In this document: positions 24,667 through 35,210 of the stretch, piece by piece
How the letters are laid out: every line of letters starts with the position of its first letter
How positions within the stretch are numbered: position 1 is the stretch's first letter
The notes under the pieces: generated by a model
The model's input: the letters and a program-made list of their open reading frames with translations, nothing else
What the model was told of the DNA's origin: nothing
The model's database searches: none
Made by a program: the position numbers and the translations under genes
Assembly (NCBI RefSeq): GCF_030272615.1
Contig: NC_081411.1
Location: forward strand, 37,856,640 to 37,920,639
DNA length: 64,000 nt
Direction of reading: 5' to 3'
Source: Cryptomeria japonica
Taxonomy: Eukaryota > Streptophyta > Pinopsida > Cupressales > Cupressaceae

Positions 24667-25117
24667 TCTAGATATTGACAAATTTGAAGCCATGGTAGCT
24701 CACATGAAAAGGCCTCATAATCTCACCTTTTCTGAGCATGATAATATCTCATTGAGCCATCCACACAATACTCCCCTTCACATTGAAGTCTTGGTCTACA
24801 AACATCGAGTTAAAAGAGTATTAGTAGATGGAGGAGCTGGACTCAATATCTGTACCTTAAAACTTATTCATGCATTAGGCTTCTCTGAACAGTCTATTGA
24901 TCCATGCAAAAAGATCACTATCAAAGAATATGATGATGAAGAAAGATCATCCAAGGGAACCGTAATACTACCAATTCAAGTGGGACAAATACAAAGGGAC
25001 ACCGTGTGCCAAGTCTTAGACATAGACCTCACATATAATATTTTATTGGGTCGTCCTTGGATACATGAAATGCAAGAAGTACCCTCAACTTACCACCAGT
25101 GTGTTAAATTCCCTTAA
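24667..25117 (+). pseudogene. Tat-like gypsy aspartic protease
   Basis: Coding starts abruptly at the LTR border: LDIDKFEAMVAHMKRPHNL, LHIEVLVYKHRVKRVLVDGG (active-site loop VDGGAGLNIC), then a beta-rich stretch and LLGRPWIHEMQEVPST, the C-terminal protease motif, with no stop inside this block. The gag half is missing. The sequence style is that of Tat/Ogre-group gypsy elements. A stop follows at 25115. Confidence 0.8.
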
Positions 25118-25760
25118 AATGGGTAGGATATTTCTATATCAGTAGATAATAACCCATTTCAACATTACAATGCTATGGGGGCAGCCCAAGACAGCTTGGT
25201 TCCACATAACAGGGAAAAAAAAACTTCCTCAGTGCCAGATCATTAGCAAGAAAAGCTCAAATCTTTATCCATGGATTTCAAACAAAAGATGAAAATCAAA
25301 GAGAAAGGCATTGGAGAATACTCTTTGGAACCCATGTGTCTAACGAACTTACCAACATTGCCTAAATCTCATGGGCAACCTTCTGCATTAACACATCAAG
25401 CAACATAGCCCATCACCAAGTTTGATGGCAAATTTATCCAATTAGGCACACTAGCACATGAATCAGAAGAGAAGGACATCCTTAGTTGGCTATACAAGGA
25501 TGAAGAAGAAGTCAAAGCTACTACTATGGAAGTAGCTATACCAAAACAATAGTATGGGAAAGGATACCTAACCATGCAACGAATGGGGTACAATGGCAAA
25601 GGACCTATCGACAAGCATCAAGAAGGCATCACAAAACCATTGGATCCTCCTTCACAATTCTCTAGAGACAAAATAGGATTGGGCTATGGACACACTCTAC
25701 CCCCAAAGAAGAAACCAAAATATCAAAAACCTCAGTGGAAAGCAAAGAAGAAGTAGAAGG
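25118..25760 (+). pseudogene. Post-protease region with G-patch
   Basis: After a broken linker, MQRMGYNGKGPIDKHQEG and KIGLGYGH (25574-25700) form a G-patch, a short glycine-rich motif that binds nucleic acid or helicases. Protease followed by G-patch is known from betaretroviruses and some plant gypsy elements. The same order occurs in GP2. TAG interrupts at 25754. Confidence 0.65.
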
Positions 25761-26373
25761 AGGACTCATGGAAGGAAGTGCTACATGAATCAACAAAAAC
25801 AATATGAAAGGAACGTGAACACTAGGAAAAAGAGAAACAACAAGACGAGTTGGCCATTCAAAGAGAAGAAGCATCTTATGCAAAAGTACATCACATTTAG
25901 GAACCTATTCCAAACAAGACAAAATCACCCCCTAAAAATATCACTACTCCCTGAGGAGAAACAATCTATGAACAAATGCAAAGAGTACAAGAAGGATCTG
26001 ATACGGAATCAAAGAAAACTATCAGACTAGTTCAATCATCAAGGATCTCTTTTCACCTTACAACACCCCTATCAGCAACATTGAAAAACTTTGGGAAAAT
26101 ACTTCAGAGACTAATGCTAATGAGTATGAATGGGGCAGCTGTTCAAATGTTACTAAAGAAATTCCTGAAAATACTAGTCTTACACCCCTTTCTCAAGAAG
26201 GACAAGGCACAGAGTCTAGACTACATGAATTTGGTACACAAAATATCTATGAAGCCAAAGAAAATGAGCAGCAACATTACAAGCAAGTCTAGATAGAAGA
26301 TGATACCATCGAGGACCTCAACAATATCATTAACTCATTCAATATCCCAGACAACCTTAATGATACCTCTATC
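25761..26373 (+). pseudogene. Broken linker between G-patch and RT
   Basis: Lysine- and serine-rich broken coding text in more than one frame; no domain recognised. Expected as the variable acidic/basic spacer of Tat pol. Confidence 0.4.
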
Positions 26374-28250
26374 ATGACACTTACCGTAGCTGAACTTGAT
26401 CCACCCAATGACTCTTTACCGCTCATCTTTCTTGATCTTATAGACTGGGATGAACTTGAAAACCATGACATACCTATTTTCCCAAATGATGAGTCCATTA
26501 TCCATTACCTATGTATTATCAACCCAGAAACAAACTCTACTAGTGAACAAAGTAACGACATCTACAATCAGAGGGGTACCAAGTCTCTCAGTTGCAAAAA
26601 TGAAAGAAATAAAAGATCTACTTCTGAAAACCAGTCAATGGGAGCACTAGATCACAAAAAAGTAAAAATAAAGGATGCATCTAAGTGTGAAAACCTTTTT
26701 AAGGCACCAAAGGATGGGAGAATTGATACTCTTCCTGAACACTATCAAGAGTGATCACCCATATTGATTGAGACCACTCAATTCATCAATATTGGTACAA
26801 AAGAAACAACCAAAAACATACACCTACCAGAATCTTTGACAGATGCAAAAAAGCCAGAGTTTATCAAATTCTTCAAAGAAAAGAAAATCAATTTTGCTTG
26901 GTCCTATGCAAATATTCTCGAGATTGATCCACACTTAATCATGCATCAGTTATCTATTGCTCCAAGAGCTAAGCCAGTCAAGAAAAAGTTGAGAAAGATG
27001 AATCCACATGTGGCATTAATGGTCAAAGCTGAACTAAAGAAACTATTAGACATTGGATTTATTTGACCTATTGACTATGCTGAATGGATTTCAAACATTG
27101 TACCAGTTTCAAAACCAAACGGAAGCATCAAGATATGTACAGATTTTAGGGATGTTAACAAAGCCTATCCAAAGGATGACTTTCCTTTGCCCAACATCAA
27201 CATAATTGTAGACCTCACAGCAGGCCATGCAATGCTATCATTAACGGATAGTTTTTCTAGCTATAATCAAATTAAGATAGCTCCAGAGGATCAAGATAAA
27301 ACAATGTTCACGTGGCCTTGGGGAAAGTATTGTTGGAATGTAATGCCTTTTGGCTTGAAGAATGCTAGGGCAACTTATCAACAAGCAATGATGATAATCT
27401 TTCATGATATGATGCATACCTTCATGGAAGACTATGTGGATGATTTACTAGCTAAGTCATTTACTCGGGAAGAACATTTGGGCATACTAGAGAAAATATT
27501 TCAAAGACTAGAAAAATTCCAGGTCAGGCTAAACCCTAAGAAGTGTGTATTTGGGGTGACATCAAAAAAATTATTAGGCTACATTATGTTAGCAAAAGGC
27601 ATTGAAGTAGATCCAGCAAAGGTACAGGCTATCATGGAGATGCCACCTCCCAAGAACATTAGCCAACTTCGATCTCTACAAGGATGGCTATAGTCTATCA
27701 GGCGATTTATATCCCAATTAGCAGATAAAAGTCTACCATTCAATCATTTACTACATAAAAACATACCATTCAGATGGGAAGCCAAGTGTGCAGAATCATT
27801 CTATCAAATCAAGCAATATCTAATGAACCCACCAATTATGGTGCCACCAATAGCAGGGAAGCCACTTATTCTCTACATATCAACAATACAGATATCATTG
27901 GGGGCACTATTAGCACAAGAAGATCAAGAAGGCAAGGAACGAGCTATTTATTACATCAAGAGACCCTTAAATGGATATGAGCTCAATTACACATTCATTG
28001 AGAAAGCTTTCTTAGCTATAGTCTTCGCTTCTCAAAAGTTTTGACACTACATGCTAGCTCACACAATCAAGATAATAGCCAAAATTGATCCTCTCAAGTA
28101 TTTACTCAGCAAAGAAGCTCTCACAGGCAGACTAGCTAAATGGGTCATGAATCTCAGTGAATTTGATATCCACAACATAGAGTGTCGAGCTATCAAAGGA
28201 CAGGTAATTGCAGATCAATTAGCTGACGCACCATTACTAGATTAACAACC
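26374..28250 (+). pseudogene. Tat-like reverse transcriptase and RNase H
   Basis: A single frame with stops. Acidic lead-in (LPLIFLDLIDWDELENHDIP), then IDPHLIMHQLSIAPRAKPVK, ICTDFRDVNKAYPKDDFPLP, MLSLTDSFSSYNQIKIAPED, WNVMPFGLKNARATYQQAM and the catalytic FMEDYVDDLLAKS (about 27420-27455). RNase H follows: GALLAQEDQEGKERAIYYIK, GRLAKWVMNLSEFDI and IKGQVIADQLADAP. Internal stops are TGA (27064, 28042) and TAG (27691); ancestral Arg and Gln codons are obvious from context (for example GFI-stop-PIDYAEW). The enzyme would copy RNA to DNA and remove the RNA strand. Confidence 0.9.
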
Positions 28251-28630
28251 AATGGAGATCGAATTTCTAGATAGGGATATCCTTACTGTTACCACCAAGC
28301 AATGGACCATGTACTTTGATGGTTCCTACACTCAACGTGGCTTAGGTGTCGGCATCTTGTTCTTCACTCCTGAAGGACACACCATACCAAGATCATATAG
28401 ACTCATGTTTCCATGCACAAGTAACATTTCTAAGTATTAGGCATTGGACAGGAATCAAAATGTTCGTGGAATGGAGAATCACAAAATTGAAAGTCTATGG
28501 AGATTCCCAACTAGTCATAAATCAGATCAACAATGACTATCAGACAAAAGATGACAAGCTGTTGCCATACAAAAGAATGGTGGATGACTTCAAATAGTAT
28601 TTCATACACATCACCTTTGAACAAATACCA
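28251..28630 (+). pseudogene. Second, archaeal-type RNase H of the Tat element
   Basis: WTMYFDGSYTQRGLGVGILF (first catalytic Asp present), a frameshift near 28440, then LKVYGDSQLVINQINNDYQT with the second Asp, and KDDKLLPYKRMVDDFK. A second RNase H after the first is a recognised feature of the Tat lineage and is the main reason for this assignment. TAG codons at 28438 and 28595. Confidence 0.8.
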
Positions 28631-30052
28631 AGGTTGGACAATAGAGTGGCTGATGCAATGGCTACTATCACTTCATTGTTACAAATTCTAGAACAACAGA
28701 GTTGTTATGAGTTTCGGGTAGAGCAACTTTTTTCCCTAGCCTATGACAGTTCTGTATCCCAGGTTATCTATTCCTTAATCAGTTCAGACTCTCCAGTATA
28801 CAAAACAATATATGAGTATCTCAAAACCAATACCCTACCCATTGACCTATCTCGAAATAAAAAATGCAACTTTATCTGGCAAGTCGCCCATTATACTCTA
28901 ATTGCTGATACTCTTTATCGTCGAGGTCTAGATGGTACTCTTCTTCATTACCTTGATCGTAATGAATCAGATTCTTCTTTACAAGAGCTTCATGAAGGTA
29001 TATGTGGTACACATTCAAGTGGTCCTACTCTTGCTAAAAAACTTCTAAGAATGGGATATTACTGGCTGACAATGGAAAAAGACTCTTTTCATTTTGCAAA
29101 GAAATGTCCTAAATTCCAAATCCATTGCAATCTTATACATGCACCGACACAAGAATTGCAACCATTTACAGCATCTTGGCCTTTCTGTCAGTGGGGACTG
29201 GACTTAGTAGACAAAATACACCCTTCATATTCAAATGGACACAAGTTCATTATCACTGCAACAGAATATTTTACAAAATGGATCGAAGCAGTCCCCATGA
29301 TCACAGTAATTGGAAAACTAATTGCCTCTTTTATTCTTAATTATCCAATCCGTAGATACGACATTCTTAGTTCCATCATCACATATAATGGGCGTCCCTT
29401 CAAAAACCAAGATGTGCGAGAACTATGTGAACGATTCAAAATCCAACATCGTTTCTCTACACCTTACTACCCGTAGGGGAATGGACAAATAGAGGCATCA
29501 AATAAAATAGTATTGAAAATCTTCAAGAAGATAGTAAATGATGCAGGAAAGGATTGGCATGTGCAACTCAATCCAACACTTTGGGCATACAGGACTAGCA
29601 TCTAGACACTTACAAGAGCTACGCCATATTCATTGGTGTATGGATCAGAAGTAATTTTACCTCTTGAGGTAGAAATTCCCTCACTCAGAGTATCTTTGAA
29701 AGGCTTCATTCTAGATGAGGAGTATCAAGTAAACAAACTACAAGAGCTATAGCTTATAGATGAAAAGTGACAACATGCCTATAATCACCTCAAAGCATAC
29801 CAGCAATGCATGTGTAGAAGCTACAACCACAAATTCATCCCTTGGAATTTTAAAGTTGGTGATCTCGTACTGAAAGAAAATCCCAGCTATCAACAGGATC
29901 GAGAAAAGAAGAGGAAGTTTAAATCTAACTGGTTGGGTCCCTATGTCATCATCTTAGCCTATGGATTAAGCACCTATTAGCTTACAACTTCAGAAGGCGA
30001 TGTGCTCGATGAACCAACCAACAAAATCCATCTGAAGAATTACTATACTTGA
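28631..30052 (+). pseudogene. Tat-like integrase
   Basis: Zinc-binding N-terminus with HEGICGTHSSGPTLAKKLLR and CPKFQIHC (one expected Cys is Phe), catalytic core with WPFCQWGLDLVDKI (first Asp present), ITYNGRPFKNQDV where the second catalytic Asp is Tyr (codon 29384-29386), and GNGQIEASNK with the Glu present. C-terminal domain FKVGDLVLKENPSYQQDREK and KSNWLGPYVIILAYG, ending NYYT and TGA. Internal stops: TAG 29474, 29603, 29750, 29978 and TGA 29768. Confidence 0.9.
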
Positions 30053-31400
30053 GTAGTCTAATGCACGAAAAAAGTGAAAATACAAAAAAAAATCAAAAGA
30101 ATCAAAAACAACAAAAAGGTGCAATTAAAAAAAATGGTGAAAAACTGGCAATAGGTGCTACTTGCGAGAGAACAACTCCTCTATCTATCTTTTCTCCTAA
30201 CTTTTGTATCCAAAATTAAACACCACTGGCCATCGCCCAACACTTTATCAGAACAACATTATCCAGGACATACTTAGTATAGTCACTATCCTTTCCTATC
30301 TGAATATTAGTTCATCATATCCCACCATGGCTTGGTAATCACTATACATATCCACATCGATCAGTATCTCTAGCTAGGGGCAACATTCATCTAACTTCAA
30401 ACATGTCAATAAAACGAGAATCACAGCATGCCAAGAAAATCCTGTCAAGCAAAAATCCAGCAGTCAAGAGAACAAAACATTGATCCACTTAACAAATTCA
30501 CAACATGTGATGGATGACTTTCTAAAGTATAAATTGCTTACATCTTGCATGAATTTTTGACTATCTTTGCACTTGAACTCTTTTGAACTATTGGATCCCC
30601 TAAATTTTCTCAACAATGCATCACGCTAGAGAAAAGTGATTGGGACTCCAATATTTTTTAGTTTTCTATGTATGAGATGATCACTTGTACTATGCAAATA
30701 CTTGTCTTGAGACGTGATTCAAAGCATATCACCGAAGACATTGTTCCACTTTGCACATACAAATGGTTTAATCTTGTCTGTTTTTATGCAAGCAACACTC
30801 AAGTTGTCTTGGTTCAATTATACCTCGACGCTTGTGCCATCTCGCAATATCAAAATTCATGTAAATTTTTCTCAGGTCATTATGGTTCAATTATACCATT
30901 ATGCTTGTATAAATTTTCAACATATCAAAATAGCTCAATGATGATAAAAACAAAGAAAGCAAAAACATGTGACTATACATGAGTGACAAATGACATAATG
31001 AGGATGATCAATTGCATATAATTTTACAATTAGTTGCATATCATTTTACAATTAGTTGCATATCATTGTACAAATAGTTGCATATCATTACATACATCTC
31101 ATTTTCAAGATACATCTCACAACATATCATTACATACATCTCATTTTCAAGATATATTTCACAAATCATATCATTGCATCATGAATCATACAATCCTATC
31201 AATCAATATCAAATCAAAAGAATCTAAGCATTGCATCATCATCATAGAACCATCACATCTAAGCATAAATCATCATCCATAAAACACATCACATGTGGAT
31301 CAAAACAAATTGGTGTCGTATATATATATATATATCTCTAAACTGGTCAAATATACAAAAGATTTCATGTCTATCCACATGCAACATAATGATCAAAATA
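30053..31400 (+). mobile_element. Tat 3' noncoding region, part 1, with short tandem repeats
   Basis: A-rich, no credible ORF. Short repeats: three copies of a roughly 26-bp unit containing TTAGTTGCATATCATT (31030-31090) and two copies of a unit with CATTACATACATCTCATT (31085-31160); (TA)n at 31319-31334. Confidence 0.5.
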
Positions 31401-32394
31401 CAATGGAGGCAAGTCTCTCAAGTATGACTATCTCCTGAGACCGATGGTCTCACAGCAGATGTCCCGGCACCTAGATCTCTGAGTAGATCATGACGAGACA
31501 GCCCGGTCACACCTCTACTCTCCATCCTTGAATGAGTCTACATGGATCAACTGGATCTCACCGCAGCATAGCTAGGAGCTCTGTGATATCTAGGAACCAC
31601 CTCCTCATATAAATGTCTGTAGTACTCAGCCTCCTTGGCTGCATATTGCATCTCTCTCAATGTGTCTCTCACAGAACCACCAACCGCCACTCTCTCCAGG
31701 TTATCCACTCGAGCCTTTGCTCAACCTAAGTGCTCTAACCTAAGCGCTCTAACACTGTATCCCACTCTACGGTAATTTGTGTAATCTGACATTGTTGGGG
31801 CAATACATGTACCTGCAGGTACTGCACTGACAACCGTAAGGACCTAATCTATGCATCCTCTTAGTGGGTGGGTATCTGAATCTAGAGGGGTACCTGTGTT
31901 GTGGTACCCCCTATCCTTGTCCCTATTCTCGACATTGTTGGCGGTAACACATCTGATCTCCTCCTCTAGGTCAGCTGCCTAAACTCATCCATCCCACCCA
32001 CAACTACTATAACCTCACCCACTCCACCAACTCTAGCCACCAAACCTCCCCTCCCTCTCTCATCAACTACTTGCCTCACTAATCCACCTCCTCTCATCCC
32101 TCTATCTCCTCCATCCCCTCCTCTATCTCCTCTCTCCCCTCCTCTATCTCCTCCATCCCCTCCTTTATCTCCTCTCCTCCCTCTATCTCCTCTCCCTCCT
32201 CTATCTCCTCATCGCCCTTGACCATCTCCCCTCCCATCTCCCCCATCATCTCCTCCACCATCCCCATATCCCTCCTCCAACTCCTCTCCCTCATCTCTCT
32301 GTCTCCCTAGCCTCTCAGGCTGCTCATCCTCCTCATCATCAAAAGCGGGAATCATCTCTACTGGATTTGATATTTATGCCACGACATGGGCCAC
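31401..32394 (-). pseudogene. Tail of the antisense PMD gene with CT-rich low-complexity tract
   Basis: In the frame of the PMD gene the text reads ISNPVEMIPAFDDEEDEQPE then passes into Arg/Gly-rich coding interrupted by several stops over 32330-32040. On the plus strand this is a CTCCTCTATCTCCTCCATCC-type minisatellite. Further left the frame is weak and full of stops; the true 3' end is unclear. An acidic, low-complexity C-terminus is likely ancestral. Confidence 0.4.
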
Positions 32395-33510
32395 GAACAA
32401 CACTACAAACTCCTCCATCATCCCCGCATCTGCCACCTCGTAGGCGTAGTCCCATATATATCTAGCCAAATGCATGTACTCCTCCACCACTACAACACTA
32501 TCAATAGTTGGACCCCACTCTGGCACATCCTTCCTCCAACAAGCATATAAGCATGCTCCTTGTGGTATACCCTACTGTTGACCATACTGTCGCTGAACTC
32601 GACTGTGCAGGAACCTCTCAATCACAAAAGGCATCTACCCTATCAAGTATCGTGACATGTATACATAGGGAATCTCTAGCCCATCCTCAACCCACACCTA
32701 ACACTCCATATACAGTCTCCAAATAATCGTATCAATGTCATCTAGCACCCTCCTCCAATGCTCTAGCTTGCCCAGCTTACGCTGGACAACTATCCCTGTA
32801 TATCCATATGCATAAGAACAACCAACTAGCCTATCCCTGTCTGCAAGTGGCCTCACTGCGAGAATGTGCTCCCAAGCCCACACTTGTAATAATGTGACCT
32901 CGGCTAATAAACTATTGTATCCTAAATACACCACCTGATGCAAATATTTATAGAAATGGGCCAACATACAAGATCCCCATGCAAATCGATGACCCTGTGT
33001 CACCATATCCTCAAGAACCAATCCCCATCCCACTGCCAAACCCTTCGACCTATGGTCGGGACACAAGAAGCCACCTACAAAACCTAACAGTACTGATGGT
33101 AGTGGGGCATAATCAAAATCTATGAACTCTTACCAAGGGATCTCATATCCACAAATCAAATCATCATGGAAAATCCGGTGAAGCACCTCTGTCCAACCCT
33201 CCTCAGTCTACTCATAAGGAATTAGTGCCCCTACCACAGGGATCCCTAGAATCCGATAACAGTCCTCTAGAGTGACTGTAATCTCGCTCGTAGCCAAGTG
33301 AAAGGTGTTGGTGTCAGTATGCCACCTCTCTACCAATGCTATCAGTAAACCTCGGTTAATGATATACCAAGGCATGTCCAACAAAGAGGACAACCCACAT
33401 CTCTCAATAATATCTCTATTCGCCTATGTCAATCATGGACTCAAAGACCATGGCCTCAAAAATTGCTCTCACAACTGAAGAACACCAAGTCGTTCCTGTA
33501 ACAAGTAAAA
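32395..33510 (-). pseudogene. Antisense plant mobile domain (PMD) gene inside the Tat element
   Basis: Minus-strand frame: RDIIERCGLSSLLDMPWYII, ALVERWHTDTNTFHL, then ITVTLEDCYRILGIPVVGAL (about 33290-33220), TEEGWTEVLHRIFHDDL, LLGFVGGFLCPDH, RFAWGSCMLAHFYKYLHQVV, LLAEVTLLQVWAWEHILAVR and IIWRLYMEC, all in one frame from 33393 to about 32700. The ALVERWH...TVTLEDV..ILGLPV and LLQLWAWE patterns are those of the PMD (aminotransferase-like) family, found in Arabidopsis MAIN/MAIL proteins and many transposons. Stops are TAG or TGA. It lies between pol and the 3' LTR, opposite to pol; extra antisense ORFs at this place are known in plant Tat elements. Role in the element is unknown; silencing escape is a guess. 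Confidence 0.75.
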
Positions 33511-33540
33511 CATGTCCAAATATCAGTTCGCACATAAAAT

Positions 33541-33960
33541 CTGATATATCCAATCAAAAATTCTATATCAACTTGAAACAATGAAAATCAAATCAAGTTT
33601 CATATTGAATATCCAACCCATATCAAAATAAAAAATTCCATATCAACTTGAAACAATGAAAATCAAATCAAGTTTCATATCGAAAATCCAACCCATATCA
33701 AAATCAAACATTTCATATCAACTTGAAACAAATCCAAATCAAATCAAGTTTCATATCAAAAATCAAACCCATATCCAATCAAAAATTCATATCAACTTGA
33801 AACAAATTCAAATCAAATCAAGTTTCATCTATCAAATCCATATCAAGAAATCAACTCAAAACCATATCGAGAAATCAACTCAAATCCATATCAAGAAATC
33901 AAATAAAAACCATATCACAAGACTCATATCAAGAACCATATTGGAACTCATATTGGACAT
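33541..33960 (+). repeat. Tandem array of about 75-bp units
   Basis: ATCAACTTGAAACAA recurs at about 33567, 33642, 33717 and 33791, giving a 74-75 bp period; each unit also holds AAATCAAATCAAGTTTCATA. It grades into about three shorter units with CATATCAAGAAATCAA (33838-33930). Part of the Tat 3' noncoding region. Confidence 0.8.
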
Positions 33961-34234
33961 CATATTCACTACAAAAAAATTAAAGATCTAAAACAATAGA
34001 CAATCAGGATCATCATTCAATCAATCATCTTAGAACTCCAACAACAAAAGCAATTTCAACAAAATCTATCAAACAATCACACATCAGCACAACAGACATA
34101 AAGCTTGGCTACAACACCCATCTAGGAACACTTGGCAGACAACTACTCACCCCAACCCATCTTCCTTCATCTAATTTTACCCCGCTACATTATATTTTCC
34201 TCCTAAATCATTGCATTTTTTGGCCACACACTAA

Positions 34235-34630
34235 GAAATCTTCCCTATGCGCTAAGCTGCCACCTATGCGCTAGCTAAACTCAGCTACACACTACAAACT
34301 TTACCCTAAGCACTAGAATTACCCAATGTGCTACATTGTTCCCTGCATGTGCTACCATTTCAGCCCTATGCGCTAGGTCTACCCTATGCGCAACACTATT
34401 CCACCCATGTGCTACCATCTTTCCCCTATGCACTAGGTCTACCCTATGCACTACCTTTTTTCGATATGCGCTATCTTGTTAGCCATATGTACTATCTTAC
34501 CTCTATGCGCTACCCTAAACTTGTGGTGCGCTACCCAAAAACACCTCGATGCTACCCTAATTCACTAACCCTATGCGCTAATGGTTTTATCATATGCACT
34601 ACGCAAATGACCCTACGCGCTAAAGCATGA
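34235..34630 (+). repeat. Degenerate minisatellite with CCCTATGCGCTA core
   Basis: Roughly 18 irregular units of 18-30 bp. The core appears as TGCGCTA, TGTGCTA and TGCACTA, i.e. the intact CpG form and its two single-transition products. Located in the Tat 3' noncoding region, just left of the 3' LTR. Confidence 0.75.
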
Positions 34631-35210
34631 GACTCCGACCCAAGAAATAAAAAAAATAGATCAAAATCAACCAAACAAAAAGAAAAAGGGGCAAAATTTA
34701 GATGACTTATAGGTGCACCATACGCAGCCGGCCTCCGATATCGATGAACGCGCTTGAATCAGTGCAAAGCATAGGGAACTGACATTTTTGTCACTCTCCA
34801 AATGTCACTATCACCAAGAGTCAAAAGGCACAAATGATGCATATAAAATCACTTTTCACCTTTTTATAGGGTAAAAAGAAATTAGGGTTAGTAGGTGGGG
34901 CATGTATTTTTCTCATTCTCTCACTTGTAACCCTAGCAAACATCATTATCAGGAGATGAATCAATTGGCACGCATTAAACACAAACAAAATTTTAAAATG
35001 CGCTTAAATCTACAACAATTATCAACAACAACCAAATTTTCTATTTTTTTGATTCATCTCTCGAGGGGGCATTATCAATACCATTTATCAAATCTAGGGC
35101 ACGACATTGACATCTCGACACGTGACATCACACCGATCAAATTTTGATGACACATCAATTTTCTTTGAATCAACATGTGCACACACGTCACTTCAAAGAG
35201 GGGTAAAATG
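34631..35210 (+). mobile_element. Tat 3' noncoding region up to the polypurine tract
   Basis: No gene seen. Ends with CAAAGAGGGGTAAAA (35196-35210), the polypurine tract for plus-strand priming, directly before the LTR start. Confidence 0.6.

Noticed and set aside
24653-24667. Protease gene starting at 24653
   Set aside because: The codon there is GTG and belongs to the LTR terminus; the true protein began in gag, now absent.
32094-32294. Glu-rich minus-strand open frame as a separate small gene
   Set aside because: It is an out-of-frame reading of the CT-rich minisatellite at the end of the PMD pseudogene.
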